DNA of 64,000 nucleotides from positions 124,001 to 188,000 of the forward strand of contig NZ_FOXL01000008.1 of the NCBI RefSeq assembly GCF_900115705.1. Direction: 5' to 3'. The position numbers and the translations under genes are program-made. Source of the DNA: Frateuria terrea (GTDB lineage Bacteria > Pseudomonadota > Gammaproteobacteria > Xanthomonadales > Rhodanobacteraceae). The notes beneath the pieces were generated by a model. The model was not told the origin of the DNA. It searched no databases and worked only from the letters and a program-made list of their open reading frames with translations. Each line of letters begins with the position of its first letter. Position 1 is the first letter of the stretch. Below, piece after piece: positions 9,403-18,543 of this stretch.

Positions 9403-10008
9403 ATGACCCTTACGCCTACCCGCCAGGCCCTGCTCGACTTCCTGCGCCAGCACATCGCGGCGCATGGTTGCCCGCCCTCGCAGCTGCAGATCGCCGCCGC
9501 ACTGGGCCTCAAGCAGAACCGCTCCGCGCGATTGCACCTGGAGGCGCTGGCGCGCGAGGGCTACGTCGAACTGGTGCCCGGCCAGGCCCGCGGCATCCGC
9601 CTGCGCCAGCCCAAGCCGGTGCCGACGCTGCAGGTACCGTTGCTGGGTCGCGTGGCGGCAGGCCGGCCGATCGGCTCGGACGCCGAAGTACGCCGCGAGG
9701 TCGCGCTGGACGCTTCGCTGTTCCGACTCAAACCGGACTACCTGCTTGAAGTGGTCGGCGAGTCGATGCTGCTGGACGGCATCCTCCCTGGCGACCTGAT
9801 CGGCGTACACCGCACCCCCGAGGCGCGCCATGGCCAGACCGTGGTGGCGCGGCTGGAAGGCGAGTTCACCGTCAAACGGTTCGAACGCGGGAACGGCCGC
9901 ATCCGCCTGCTGCCGCGCAACCCGGCCTACGCGCCGATCGAGGTGGATCCGCGCGCCACCGACTTCGCCATCGAAGGCCTGTTCGCCGGGCTTGTGAGGC
10001 CCGGCTGA
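9403..10008 (+). CDS. lexA: SOS repressor LexA
   Basis: The 201-residue repressor self-cleaves when RecA filaments form. It has an N-terminal winged-helix domain (PSQLQIAAALGLKQNRSARLHL region, about 25-47), an Ala86-Gly87 cleavage site in RVAAGRP, catalytic Ser121 (GESML) and Lys158 (EFTVKRF). Length and motif positions match E. coli LexA. It heads the imuA-imuB-dnaE2 cassette, is preceded by a palindromic operator, and is therefore presumably autoregulated. No Shine-Dalgarno sequence is visible, because the operator abuts the start codon. Confidence 0.96.
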   Translation: MTLTPTRQALLDFLRQHIAAHGCPPSQLQIAAALGLKQNRSARLHLEALAREGYVELVPGQARGIRLRQPKPVPTLQVPLLGRVAAGRPIGSDAEVRREVALDASLFRLKPDYLLEVVGESMLLDGILPGDLIGVHRTPEARHGQTVVARLEGEFTVKRFERGNGRIRLLPRNPAYAPIEVDPRATDFAIEGLFAGLVRPG

Positions 10009-10035
10009 GGAAAACGGCCAGGCCGCCATAACCAA

Positions 10036-10073
10036 CTCCCCCTCCTCTACGGTGAGAGGGCCGGGGTAAGGGA
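10036..10073. repeat. GC-rich palindromic intergenic repeat, copy 1
   Basis: CCCCCTCCTCTAC followed by GTGAGAGGGCCGGGG forms an imperfect hairpin in the lexA-imuA spacer. Similar pyrimidine-rich arm / purine-rich arm elements recur at 12259, 19941, 30602, 36706 and 46341, and resemble REP-like elements. Confidence 0.55.
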
Positions 10074-10118
10074 CCAAGGCCGGCCCCGCACCTCGCCCCA
10101 AGCGAAGCAAGACGCACC

Positions 10119-10163
10119 ATGAAGATCAACATCGCCATCGACCGTTCCGCAGCGCGCACATGA
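10119..10163 (+). CDS. Possible 14-codon leader peptide upstream of imuA
   Basis: ATG at 10119 opens a reading frame for MKINIAIDRSAART. Its TGA overlaps the imuA ATG as ATGA. Translational coupling to imuA is plausible. It could equally be a chance frame, since no clear ribosome-binding site is present. Confidence 0.3.
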   Translation: MKINIAIDRSAART

Positions 10164-10834
10164 GCAACGTGGTCGCCCTCGATCATCTGTTCGACGCCCG
10201 CCGCCTGTGGCGTGGCCAGCCGCAGGCGCGCCCGCCTTCGCGCCAGCCGACCGGTTTTCCGCTGCTGGACGCGGCGCTGCCCAGCGGCGGCTGGCCCGAG
10301 GCCGCGTTGAGCGAAGTACTGCTGCCCCTGGACGGCATCGGTGAACTGACCCTGCTATGGCCCACGCTGGCACGCCTGACGCACGCCAGTGGCCTGGTCG
10401 CACTGATCGCTCCGCCCTACCTTCCCTTCCCCGCCGCCTGGGCCAACGCCGGCGTCCGACTGGATCGGCTGCAGGTGGTACGTGCCGAGCCGCGCGACGC
10501 GCCCTGGGCGGCCGAGCAATGCCTGCGCTCGGCCGCCTGCGCCGCCGTGCTGTGCTGGCCGCAGCAACCGGACGACCGCACACTGCGGCGGCTGCAACTG
10601 GCGGCGGAAGCCGGGCAGTGCCTGGGACTGGCGATGCGCCCCGCATCGGCCGCCGCCCATGCCTCGCCCGCCGCGCTGCGTTTGATGCTGGAAACGAACC
10701 CCGCGCGCCTGCGCGTGCTCAAGTGCCGCGGCGGCAATCCGCCGGCGCAGCCGTTGTCCTGGCCGTTGCCGGCCGGCCCATCCCCCGCACCGATCCCGGA
10801 CAGCCCATCCGAGGCCGTTCCGGATCGCGCCTGA
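10160..10834 (+). CDS. imuA: SOS mutagenesis protein ImuA
   Basis: ImuA is the RecA/SulA-like member of the ImuA-ImuB-DnaE2 translesion complex. The 224-residue protein has the typical opening with TGFPLLDAALPSGGWPEAALSEVL, which corresponds to the family LDxxLPxGG...EI signature, and a RecA-fold-like core. The last 35 residues are Pro-rich. It lies downstream of lexA and 9 bases before imuB, and expression should be SOS-induced. Identification rests mainly on this motif and the cassette order. Confidence 0.9.
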   Translation: MSNVVALDHLFDARRLWRGQPQARPPSRQPTGFPLLDAALPSGGWPEAALSEVLLPLDGIGELTLLWPTLARLTHASGLVALIAPPYLPFPAAWANAGVRLDRLQVVRAEPRDAPWAAEQCLRSAACAAVLCWPQQPDDRTLRRLQLAAEAGQCLGLAMRPASAAAHASPAALRLMLETNPARLRVLKCRGGNPPAQPLSWPLPAGPSPAPIPDSPSEAVPDRA

Positions 10835-10843
10835 GGCGCGCGC

Positions 10844-12247
10844 ATGTTGTGGGCCTGCATCCTGTTGCCGCAGCTGGCGCTCGACGGCGTGCTCCGCCGC
10901 CATGCCACGCCGGACGAGCCGCTGGTGCTGGTCGATGGCCCCTTGCAGCGGCGCATGCTGCGCGCGGTCAACGCCGCGGCCAAGGCGGCAGGCCTGCGCG
11001 CCGGCCTGCCACTGCCCACCGCGCAGGCTATCTGCGCGCGCTTTGCCGCAGTCGAGCACGATCCGGCAGACACCGCCCGCTGGCACGACTTCCTCGCTGC
11101 CTGGGCCTATCGCTACGGCGCGCAGGTCAGCCGGCAAATGCCCGCCTCGCTGCTGGTCGAGGTAGAAGCCAGTTTCCGCCTGTTCGGCCAGTGGCCGCGG
11201 ATGGAAGCCATGATGCGCGAGGAACTGGTCGCGCTCGGTTTCCGCCATCGCATCGCACTGGCGCCCAACCCGTGGGCCGCGCGTGCGCTGGCCGGCGTGC
11301 ACGACGGCCTGGCGATCACCCACGATGCACCGCTGCGCCAGGCGCTCGGCCAATTGCCGGTCGAACGCGCGGGACTTCCGCCCGAGGCCGCCACCAGCCT
11401 GCGTCGCATGGGCCTGCGCAAGCTTGCGCAGATCTACGCATTGCCGCGCGCGGCGCTGGCCCGGCGCGTGGGCACCGACACCCTCGACCAGCTCGATCGC
11501 CTCGCCGGCACGCTGGCCACGCCGCTGGACTGCTACCAGCCGCCGGATCATTTCCAGGCGCGCATCGAGTTCAACTACGAGGTCGGCGCCACCGGGCAGT
11601 TGCTGTTCCCCTTGCGCCGAATGACCGGTGACCTGGCGGCCTATCTTGCCGGCCGCGACGGCGGCGTACAGCGTTTCGTGCTGAAGCTCGAGCACGAGCG
11701 CGGCGCCGCCACCGAAGTGCCGGTCGGCCTGCTCGCGCCCGAACGCGATCCGGCCATGCTGTTCGAACTGGCCCGCGGCCGGCTCGATCCCGTGCAACTG
11801 GCCGCGCCGGTGCGTGCACTGCAGCTGATCGCGCGCGAGCTGCCCCCGTTCGTGCCGTCCGGCCGCGATCTGTTCGACGTGCGCCCGCAACAGGCGGTGC
11901 CATGGGAGCAGCTGCGCGAACGCCTGCGCGCGAGGCTGGGCGACGCCGCCGTGCACGGCCTTTCGATCCACGCCGACCACCGCCCCGAACGCGCCTGGCG
12001 CGACCATGGCGACAGCGCCGAGGGCCCGCCATTGCCGCGCCCCGGCTGGTTGCTGCCGCAACCGATCCCGCTGCGCGAGCGCTCGCCACGCATCCTGGCC
12101 GGCCCCGAGCGCATCGAAAGCGGCTGGTGGGACGGCGACGTGCGGCGCGACTACTACGTCATCGAAACCGCTGCCGGCCAGCGCGCCTGGGCCTACTGCC
12201 CGGTCGGCGAGCGCGAGGGCTTCATGCTGCACGGGTGGTTCGCATGA
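10844..12247 (+). CDS. imuB: ImuB, Y-family polymerase-like adaptor
   Basis: ImuB recruits DnaE2 to the beta clamp. The 467-residue protein has the Y-family fold but lacks the acidic metal-binding residues of active polymerases. The N-terminal motif reads [17 protein letters not shown] instead of DxD-containing sequence, and the second motif reads [12 protein letters not shown]. The helix-hairpin-helix and little-finger regions follow. It starts 9 bases after imuA. It should be catalytically inactive and act as a hub, as established for mycobacterial and Caulobacter ImuB. Confidence 0.92.
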   Translation: MLWACILLPQLALDGVLRRHATPDEPLVLVDGPLQRRMLRAVNAAAKAAGLRAGLPLPTAQAICARFAAVEHDPADTARWHDFLAAWAYRYGAQVSRQMPASLLVEVEASFRLFGQWPRMEAMMREELVALGFRHRIALAPNPWAARALAGVHDGLAITHDAPLRQALGQLPVERAGLPPEAATSLRRMGLRKLAQIYALPRAALARRVGTDTLDQLDRLAGTLATPLDCYQPPDHFQARIEFNYEVGATGQLLFPLRRMTGDLAAYLAGRDGGVQRFVLKLEHERGAATEVPVGLLAPERDPAMLFELARGRLDPVQLAAPVRALQLIARELPPFVPSGRDLFDVRPQQAVPWEQLRERLRARLGDAAVHGLSIHADHRPERAWRDHGDSAEGPPLPRPGWLLPQPIPLRERSPRILAGPERIESGWWDGDVRRDYYVIETAAGQRAWAYCPVGEREGFMLHGWFA

Positions 12248-12258
12248 ACGGGCCTTTG

Positions 12259-12320
12259 CTCCCTCTCACCCGGCCTCAATCAAGGATGGGAGAGAGGGCC
12301 GGGACGAGGGGCTGGGGCTC
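12259..12320. repeat. GC-rich palindromic intergenic repeat, copy 2
   Basis: A CTCCCTCTCACCCGGCCTC arm and a GGGAGAGAGGGCCGGG arm form a hairpin in the imuB-dnaE2 spacer, from the same family as the copy at 10036. Confidence 0.6.
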
Positions 12321-12362
12321 GCCTCAAGACTTGTTCCTACGATGCGTAGAAGGATGGCGACC

Positions 12363-15300
12363 ATGACCTTCCCCGCCTACGCCGAACTCCACTGCCTGTC
12401 CGCCTTCAGCTTCCAGCGCGGCGCCTCGCTCGCCATCGAGCTGTTCGAACGCGCCAAACAACAGGGCTACAGCGCGCTGGCGATCACCGACGAATGCACG
12501 CTCGCCGGGATCGTGCGCGCGCTGGAAGCCTCGCGCGAAACCGGCATCGAGCTGATCGTCGGCAGCGAGTTCCGGTTCAAAGACGGTCCCAAGTGCGTGC
12601 TGCTGGTGGAGAACCAGCAAGGCTACGCACGGTTGTGCCGGCTCATCACCGCCGCGCGCCGCCGCGCGCCCAAGGGCAGCTACGAATCCTTGCGCGAAGA
12701 CGTGGGCGAGACCGAAGGCCTGCTCGCACTGTGGTTGCCCGGCCCGGAGCCGGACGAACGCGAAGGCGCCTGGCTGAAAGCACGTTTTCCCGGCCGCTGC
12801 TGGCTCGCGGTCGAGCTGCACCGCGGCCCCGACGACGACGCGCGCCTGGCCGCCCTGCGCGCCCTGGGCGAACGCCTGGCGCTGCCGCTGGTCGCCAGCG
12901 GTGACGCGCACATGCACGTGCGCGCCCGGCGCTCGCTGCAGGACGTGATGACTGCCATCCGCCACCACACCACCGTGGCGCAGGCCGGCCATCGGTTGTT
13001 CCCCAACAGCGAGCGCCACCTGCGCACGCGTCGCGCGCTCTCGGCCATCTATCCGCCTGAACTGCTCGCCGAGAGCGTGGCGATCGTGCAGCGCTGCACG
13101 TTCAAGCTGGAGGACCTCGACTACACCTATCCGCACGAGCTGGTACCGCAGGGTCACACTCCGGCCAGCTGGCTGCGGCAGCTGGTCGAGGAAGGTGTGC
13201 GCTGGCGCTGGCCGGGCGGTGCGAAGGACGAGTGGCGCACGCAGATCGAGAGCGAACTGGCCCTGATCCGGACCAAGGCATACGAATCCTATTTCCTCAC
13301 GGTGTACGACATCGTGCATTTCGCGCGCTCGAAGCAGATCCTCTGCCAGGGCCGCGGCTCGGCAGCCAACTCGCTGGTCTGCTTCGTGCTGGGCATCACC
13401 GAGGCCGATCCGGAAACGAGCAACCTGCTGTTCGAACGATTCATCTCGGCCGACCGCGACGAGCCGCCCGACATTGACGTCGACTTCGAGCACGAGCGCC
13501 GCGAAGAAGTGCTGCAGTACGTGTTCGACCGCTACGGCCGCGACCGTGCCGCGCTCACCGCGGTGGCCACCGAATACCGTGGCCGCGGTGCGGTCCGCGA
13601 CGTCGCGCGGGCGCTGGGCATGTCGCCGGAACTGGCTGGCGAGCTGTCCGCCACGCTGGATCGCTGGAGCGGCGAGGTGCCGCCGTCGGACCGCCTGCGC
13701 GAGCGCGGCTTCGATCCGCACGCGCCGCTGATCCGCCAGGTGCTCGTCCTTACCGCGCAGCTGATCGGCTTTCCGCGCCACCTCTCGCAGCACCCGGGCG
13801 GCTTCGTCATTTCCGAGCATCCGCTCTCCACCCTGGTGCCGGTGGAGAACACCGCGATGGACGGCCGCACGGTGATCCAGTGGAACAAGGACGACCTGGA
13901 CACGCTGGGCATGCTCAAGGTCGATTGCCTGGCGCTGGGCATGCTCACGGCGCTGCGCAAGACCTTCGACCTGCTGAAGGGGAACGGCCGCGGCGACTAC
14001 ACCATCGCCGGCATCAACAAGGACCACAAGGACGACCGGCCGACCTACGAGATGATCGGCCGCGCCGACACCATCGGCGTGTTCCAGATCGAGTCGCGCG
14101 CGCAGATGGCGATGCTGCCGCGCCTGAAGCCGCGCGAGTTCTACGACCTGGTGATCGAGGTGGCGATCGTGCGCCCCGGCCCGATCCAGGGCGACATGGT
14201 GCATCCCTACCTGCGCCGGCGTAATGGCGAGGAGCCGGTCGACTACCCATCGGACAAACTGAAGAACGTGCTGAAGCGGACGCTGGGCGTCCCGCTGTTC
14301 CAGGAACAGGTGATGCAGATCGCCATGGAGGCCGCCGATTTCAGCGGCAGTCAGGCCGATGCCCTGCGGCGTTCTATGGCGGCATGGAAACGCCACGGCG
14401 GCCTGGAGCCGCATCGCGACAAGCTGCTCGCCGGCATGGCGAGGAACGGCTACACGCGCGACTTCGCCGAGCACCTGTTCGAGCAGATCAAGGGCTTCGG
14501 CAGCTACGGCTTCCCCGAATCGCACGCGGCCAGCTTCGCCCTGCTCGCCTACGTGAGCAGCTGGCTCAAATGCCACGAGCCGGCGGCGTTCGCCTGCGCG
14601 TTGATCAACTCCGCGCCGATGGGTTTCTACTCGCCCGACCAGTTGCTGCAGGACGCCCGCCGCCACGGCATCCGCACGCTGCCCGTCGACGTGCGCCACA
14701 GCGATTGGGACTGCACGCTCGAGCCCGAACGCGACGCGCGCCTGCAACCGGCGATCCGCATGGGCCTGCGGCTGATCCGCGGCTTCTCCGAAGCGACCGC
14801 CCGGGACATCATGGCCGCCCGCCAGGAGCGCCCGTTCGCCGACGTGGCCGATCTCAGCATCCGCGCGAGACTCGACCGCCGCGACCAGGCCCTGCTCGCC
14901 GACGCCGGCGCCCTGCGTGCGCTGGCCGGTCATCGCCATCGCGCGCGCTGGGCGATCGCCGGCGTGGAACCGCAGTTGCCGCTGTTTCCCGGCCCGACGC
15001 CCGAGACCGACGCCATCGCGCTGCCGCTGCCTACGCGCGGCGAGGACCTGCGCGCCGACTACGCGCTCACCGGCACCACGCTGGGCCCGCATCCGCTGCA
15101 CCTGCTGCGCCCGCGGCTGCGCGCGCGGCACTACCGCGCCTCCAACGAGCTGGCCTCGCTGCCCAGCGGCCGGCCGGTGCGCGTGGCTGGCATCGTCACG
15201 CTGCGCCAGCAGCCGCAGACCTCCAGCGGCGTGGTGTTCCTGACCATCGAGGACGAGCACGGGCTGACCAACGTGGTGATCTGGCGGCGCGTCGTGCTGC

Positions 15301-15452
15301 GCCAGCGCCGCGTGCTGCTGGCCTCGCGGCTGCTCGCGGTCGAGGGCCACCTGGAAAGCCAGCACGGCGTGCAGCACCTGATCGCGCACACGCTGGAGGA
15401 TCTGACGCCGATGCTCGGCGAGCTGGACGTGCGCTCGCGGGATTTCCATTGA
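12363..15452 (+). CDS. dnaE2: Error-prone DNA polymerase DnaE2
   Basis: DnaE2 is the C-family translesion polymerase of the SOS mutasome. The start at 12363 gives [17 protein letters not shown], with AAGGA eight bases upstream. In-frame ATGs at 12342 and 12354 are alternatives. The 1029-residue protein has an N-terminal PHP domain ([17 protein letters not shown]), the palm with catalytic aspartates in PDIDVDFE (about 369-376) and QGRGSAANS. It also has the [22 protein letters not shown] signature region and a C-terminal OB fold ([11 protein letters not shown]). It is the last gene of the lexA cassette and converges with the uracil-DNA protein 26 bases away. Confidence 0.96.
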   Translation: MTFPAYAELHCLSAFSFQRGASLAIELFERAKQQGYSALAITDECTLAGIVRALEASRETGIELIVGSEFRFKDGPKCVLLVENQQGYARLCRLITAARRRAPKGSYESLREDVGETEGLLALWLPGPEPDEREGAWLKARFPGRCWLAVELHRGPDDDARLAALRALGERLALPLVASGDAHMHVRARRSLQDVMTAIRHHTTVAQAGHRLFPNSERHLRTRRALSAIYPPELLAESVAIVQRCTFKLEDLDYTYPHELVPQGHTPASWLRQLVEEGVRWRWPGGAKDEWRTQIESELALIRTKAYESYFLTVYDIVHFARSKQILCQGRGSAANSLVCFVLGITEADPETSNLLFERFISADRDEPPDIDVDFEHERREEVLQYVFDRYGRDRAALTAVATEYRGRGAVRDVARALGMSPELAGELSATLDRWSGEVPPSDRLRERGFDPHAPLIRQVLVLTAQLIGFPRHLSQHPGGFVISEHPLSTLVPVENTAMDGRTVIQWNKDDLDTLGMLKVDCLALGMLTALRKTFDLLKGNGRGDYTIAGINKDHKDDRPTYEMIGRADTIGVFQIESRAQMAMLPRLKPREFYDLVIEVAIVRPGPIQGDMVHPYLRRRNGEEPVDYPSDKLKNVLKRTLGVPLFQEQVMQIAMEAADFSGSQADALRRSMAAWKRHGGLEPHRDKLLAGMARNGYTRDFAEHLFEQIKGFGSYGFPESHAASFALLAYVSSWLKCHEPAAFACALINSAPMGFYSPDQLLQDARRHGIRTLPVDVRHSDWDCTLEPERDARLQPAIRMGLRLIRGFSEATARDIMAARQERPFADVADLSIRARLDRRDQALLADAGALRALAGHRHRARWAIAGVEPQLPLFPGPTPETDAIALPLPTRGEDLRADYALTGTTLGPHPLHLLRPRLRARHYRASNELASLPSGRPVRVAGIVTLRQQPQTSSGVVFLTIEDEHGLTNVVIWRRVVLRQRRVLLASRLLAVEGHLESQHGVQHLIAHTLEDLTPMLGELDVRSRDFH

Positions 15453-15477
15453 CAAGCGGACCGCGCCCCGAGCCGCC

Positions 15478-16140
15478 CTACGCCCATTCCTCCAGCGCGC
15501 CGGCGACCGCCCGCAGGTCCGCCACCAGTTCCCCGAACGCCGCGTGTCGCTTCTGCTCCTCGGGCATGCGCAGCACGGCCGACGGATGCCAGGTCGCCAG
15601 CCCCTGCGCACCCTCGCCCAGCGGTCGCCATACCCCGCGCTCTCGGGTGATGCGGAAGGCATTGCCAAACATCGTCTGCGCCGCCATCGCGCCCAGCCCC
15701 ACGACCAGCTTCGGCTTCACCCGCAGCAGCTCGGCGGCCAGCCACATGCGGCAGGCGGCCTGCTCGGCTGCGTTCGCGCGCTTGTGCAGCTTGGCTGTGC
15801 CGCGCGTTTCGTACTTGAAGTGCTTGACGGTGTTGGTGAGATAGAGCGCCGAACGATCCAGTCCCGCCTCACCCAGCGCGCGGTCGAGCAGTTGCCCGGC
15901 CGGGCCGACGAAGGGCACGCCTTCGCGATCCTCGTGCAGGCCCGGCTGCTCGCCGATCAGCATCACCTGCGCGGCGGCCGGACCCTGGCCGAATACGGTC
16001 TGCGTGCCGTAGCGCCACAGCGGACAGGCCCGGCAGCCGCGCGCCTTGTGCCGCAGCGTAGTGAGCGTGCCGGCCGGCACCTCGTCCACCGGCTTGGCCA
16101 ACGGGACGCCGAAGGGATTGGGTAAGGGACGCGGGGGCAT
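15478..16140 (-). CDS. UdgX-like uracil-DNA binding protein (UDG family 4 related)
   Basis: The 220-residue protein belongs to the uracil-DNA glycosylase superfamily. It has GEQPG (63-67) in the active-site loop, VPFVGPAGQLLDRAL, TNTVKHFK (102-109) and the C-terminal WHPSAVLR motif. GEQPG, VKHFK and the following ETRGTAKLHKR loop match UdgX rather than classical family 4 (GEAPG, VKC). UdgX proteins carry a KRRIH loop whose His bonds covalently to the uracil-derived abasic site. Here the loop reads TAKLH, with His119 kept and the basic residues changed. CRAC (36-39) and Cys130 are likely Fe-S ligands. It converges on dnaE2, a DNA-damage context. Ordinary glycosylase activity cannot be excluded. 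Confidence 0.85.
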   Translation of the reverse strand: MPPRPLPNPFGVPLAKPVDEVPAGTLTTLRHKARGCRACPLWRYGTQTVFGQGPAAAQVMLIGEQPGLHEDREGVPFVGPAGQLLDRALGEAGLDRSALYLTNTVKHFKYETRGTAKLHKRANAAEQAACRMWLAAELLRVKPKLVVGLGAMAAQTMFGNAFRITRERGVWRPLGEGAQGLATWHPSAVLRMPEEQKRHAAFGELVADLRAVAGALEEWA

Positions 16141-16252
16141 GGCCAGCGGACGCTAGCGGTCGACGGGTGAATCCGCCGGCAAGGAGCCGTTCCAGGCCCG
16201 GATCCGCCGGCAATGAGCCGTTGCCGCGCGCAAGTCGAAGGGACCTGCCGCC

Positions 16253-17326
16253 TCAGACCAACGCCAACACATCCCCCAGCAACGCCTGCGCGGTCACCTC
16301 GGGGCCCGCGCCGGGCCCCTGGATCACCATCGGCTGGGTGTTGTAGCGGGTGGTGGTGAGGGCGAACTGGTTGTCGGTGCCGTAAAGCCGCGCGGCCGGA
16401 TGCGTCGGCGGCACTTCGACCAGCCCGACGCGGGCGCGGCCGCGCTGATTGAGGCGGGCCAGGAAGCGAAGCACGTTGCCGCGCGCGGCCGCCTGTGCAT
16501 GGCGCTCGGCCAGCGGCGCGTCGAGCTCGGCCAGGCGATCGAGAAAGGCTGCGGTGTCGACCTCACACAGCGCGGGCGGCACCAGGCTTTCCACTTCCAC
16601 CTCGTCGCTGCCCAGCGCGAAGCCTGCATGGCGGGCCAGGATCAGCAGCTTGCGCGCTACGTCTTCGCCGGACAGGTCCGAGCGAGGATCCGGTTCGGTA
16701 TAGCCAAGCGTGCGCGCCTCGGCGAGCAAGGCAGAGAACGGGCGGCTGCCGTCGTACTGGTTGAACAGGTAGGACAGCGAGCCGGAGAACACACCTTCGA
16801 GCGTGAGCAGGCAATCGCCACAGCCGCGCAGACGGCGGAGCGTGGAAAGCACCGGCAGGCCGGCGCCGACGGTAGCCGCGTCACCATAGCGTGCACCCTG
16901 GGCGAGCGCGGCCTGCAGCGCGCGCCAGCCGGCCAGCTCGCCGCCGGCCAGCGCCTTGTTCGCGGTGACCACGTGGTAGCCCTGCGCCAGCCAGGTCGCA
17001 TGCCGCGCGGCGAGCGTGCTGCTGGCGGTGGCGTCGATGATCGCCCTGACCGGCGCACCACTGGAGTCCAGTGCGGCGAACAGCGCCGCATCGTCGCGCG
17101 CCTCGCCCTGGCTGCGCAGTTGCTCGCGCAGGTTGCGCTGGGCCAGCCGCCCGGGATCGGTCTGCTGGCGGCGCGAATTGGCGGCGCCGACCAGCCTGAG
17201 CGGCGCGGCGGCCGGCGTGTCGAGCAGCTTGAGCAACGCACCGCCGACCACGCCGGTGCCCAGCAGCACCACGGCAATGGCGGGCGTCGGTTGCGTACGA
17301 CAACAGTCCGCCAGCACTGCGTTCAT
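16253..17326 (-). CDS. hom: Homoserine dehydrogenase
   Basis: This enzyme reduces aspartate semialdehyde to homoserine, the substrate of MetX encoded in the same operon. The 357-residue monofunctional protein has the dinucleotide-binding GTGVVGG near the N-terminus, VTANKALA, and the catalytic GYTEPDPRSDLSGEDVARK segment with the Asp/Lys pair. No aspartokinase or ACT domain is present. The start at 17326 overlaps the metB stop (ATGA), so it is the third gene of metX-metB-hom. Confidence 0.94.
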   Translation of the reverse strand: MNAVLADCCRTQPTPAIAVVLLGTGVVGGALLKLLDTPAAAPLRLVGAANSRRQQTDPGRLAQRNLREQLRSQGEARDDAALFAALDSSGAPVRAIIDATASSTLAARHATWLAQGYHVVTANKALAGGELAGWRALQAALAQGARYGDAATVGAGLPVLSTLRRLRGCGDCLLTLEGVFSGSLSYLFNQYDGSRPFSALLAEARTLGYTEPDPRSDLSGEDVARKLLILARHAGFALGSDEVEVESLVPPALCEVDTAAFLDRLAELDAPLAERHAQAAARGNVLRFLARLNQRGRARVGLVEVPPTHPAARLYGTDNQFALTTTRYNTQPMVIQGPGAGPEVTAQALLGDVLALV

Positions 17327-18525
17327 GCACTCACCCGGTGTTTGGACGGCTTGGCGGCCGCGGCGCGCTCGAGCGCACGCGAGAGATCCAGCAGCAGGTC
17401 GTCGCCATCCTCGATGCCGACCGACACCCGCAGCAGTGTGTCGGCGATGCCGGCGTTGCGCCGCGCTTCGGGCGCCATCGCGGCGTGGGTCATCGAGGCC
17501 GGATGGGCGATCAGGCTTTCCACGCCGCCCAGCGATTCGGCCAGCGAGAAGAACTCCAGGCCATCGACCAGAGCGGCGACGTTGGCCTCGCCGCCTTCCA
17601 GTTCGAAGCTGAGCATGGCGCCGAATCCCTGCTGCTGGCGCGCGGCCAGCGCATGGCCCGAATGGCCCGGCAGACCCGGGTAATACACGGTGCGTACCGC
17701 CGGGTGCATCGCCAGGTACTCGGCGATGCGCAGGGCGTTTTCCTGGTGCTGGCGCAGGCGCACGGCCAACGTGCGCAAGCCGCGCAGGGTAAGGAAACTG
17801 TCGAACGGCGCACCGGTCAGGCCAAGGCAATTGCCCCACCACTTCAACTGCCCGGCGACCGCGGCATCGCGCGCCACCACCGCGCCGCCGACCACGTCGC
17901 TGTGGCCGTTGATGTACTTGGTGGTCGAGTGCACCACCACGTCCGCACCGAGCGCGAGCGGCTGCTGCAACGCAGGCGAGAGGAACGTGTTGTCCACCGC
18001 CAGCAGCGCACCGCCCGCATGGGCGGCCTGCGCCACGTGGCGGATGTCGGTGATGCGCAGCAGCGGGTTGGAGGGGGTCTCCACCCACACCAGCGCCGGC
18101 TTGCGCGCAAGACCGTCGGCCAGTGCCGCGCGGTCGGTGAGGTCGACGAACGCGACCTCGAAGCGGCCCTTCTTCGCCCATGCGTCGAGCAACCGCCAGG
18201 TGCCGCCGTAGCAGTCGTGCGCGGCCAGCACGAGGCCGCCGGCCGGCACCAGTTCCAGCGCCAATGCCACGGCCGCCATCCCGCTGGCGGTGACCACCGC
18301 GCCGGCGCCAAGCTCCAGTTCGGCCAGCGCATTGCCGAGCAGGTCGCGGGTGGGGTTGCCGCTGCGCGAGTAGTCGTACGGCCGCTTGCCGCCTACGCCA
18401 TCGAAACCCAGGCCTGCGAAGCTGTAGTTGGTCGACAGGTGCAGCGGCGGCACGACCGCGCCGTGCTGCGTATCCGTTTCGATGCCGGCGCGCACGGCGC
18501 GGGTGCAGGGGGCCGATTCGCTCAT
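17323..18525 (-). CDS. metB: Cystathionine gamma-synthase / O-succinylhomoserine lyase (PLP)
   Basis: The enzyme replaces the activated succinyl (or acetyl) group of homoserine with cysteine or sulfide. The 400-residue Cys/Met-metabolism PLP enzyme shows SRSGNPTRD, ETPSNPLL, AVDNTF (Asp178) and the PLP lysine Lys203 in STTKYINGHSD. It lies 18 bases downstream of metX and overlaps hom. The sequence does not by itself separate cystathionine synthase from a direct sulfhydrylase (MetZ), but the operon with metX fits either. Confidence 0.92.
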   Translation of the reverse strand: MSESAPCTRAVRAGIETDTQHGAVVPPLHLSTNYSFAGLGFDGVGGKRPYDYSRSGNPTRDLLGNALAELELGAGAVVTASGMAAVALALELVPAGGLVLAAHDCYGGTWRLLDAWAKKGRFEVAFVDLTDRAALADGLARKPALVWVETPSNPLLRITDIRHVAQAAHAGGALLAVDNTFLSPALQQPLALGADVVVHSTTKYINGHSDVVGGAVVARDAAVAGQLKWWGNCLGLTGAPFDSFLTLRGLRTLAVRLRQHQENALRIAEYLAMHPAVRTVYYPGLPGHSGHALAARQQQGFGAMLSFELEGGEANVAALVDGLEFFSLAESLGGVESLIAHPASMTHAAMAPEARRNAGIADTLLRVSVGIEDGDDLLLDLSRALERAAAAKPSKHRVSA

Positions 18526-18543
18526 GGGGATTGCTCCGTAGGG

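Noticed and set aside
12324..15668. Open frame of more than 1100 codons antisense to dnaE2
   Set aside because: The opposite strand encodes an unmistakable DnaE2. The antisense product has no recognisable motif.
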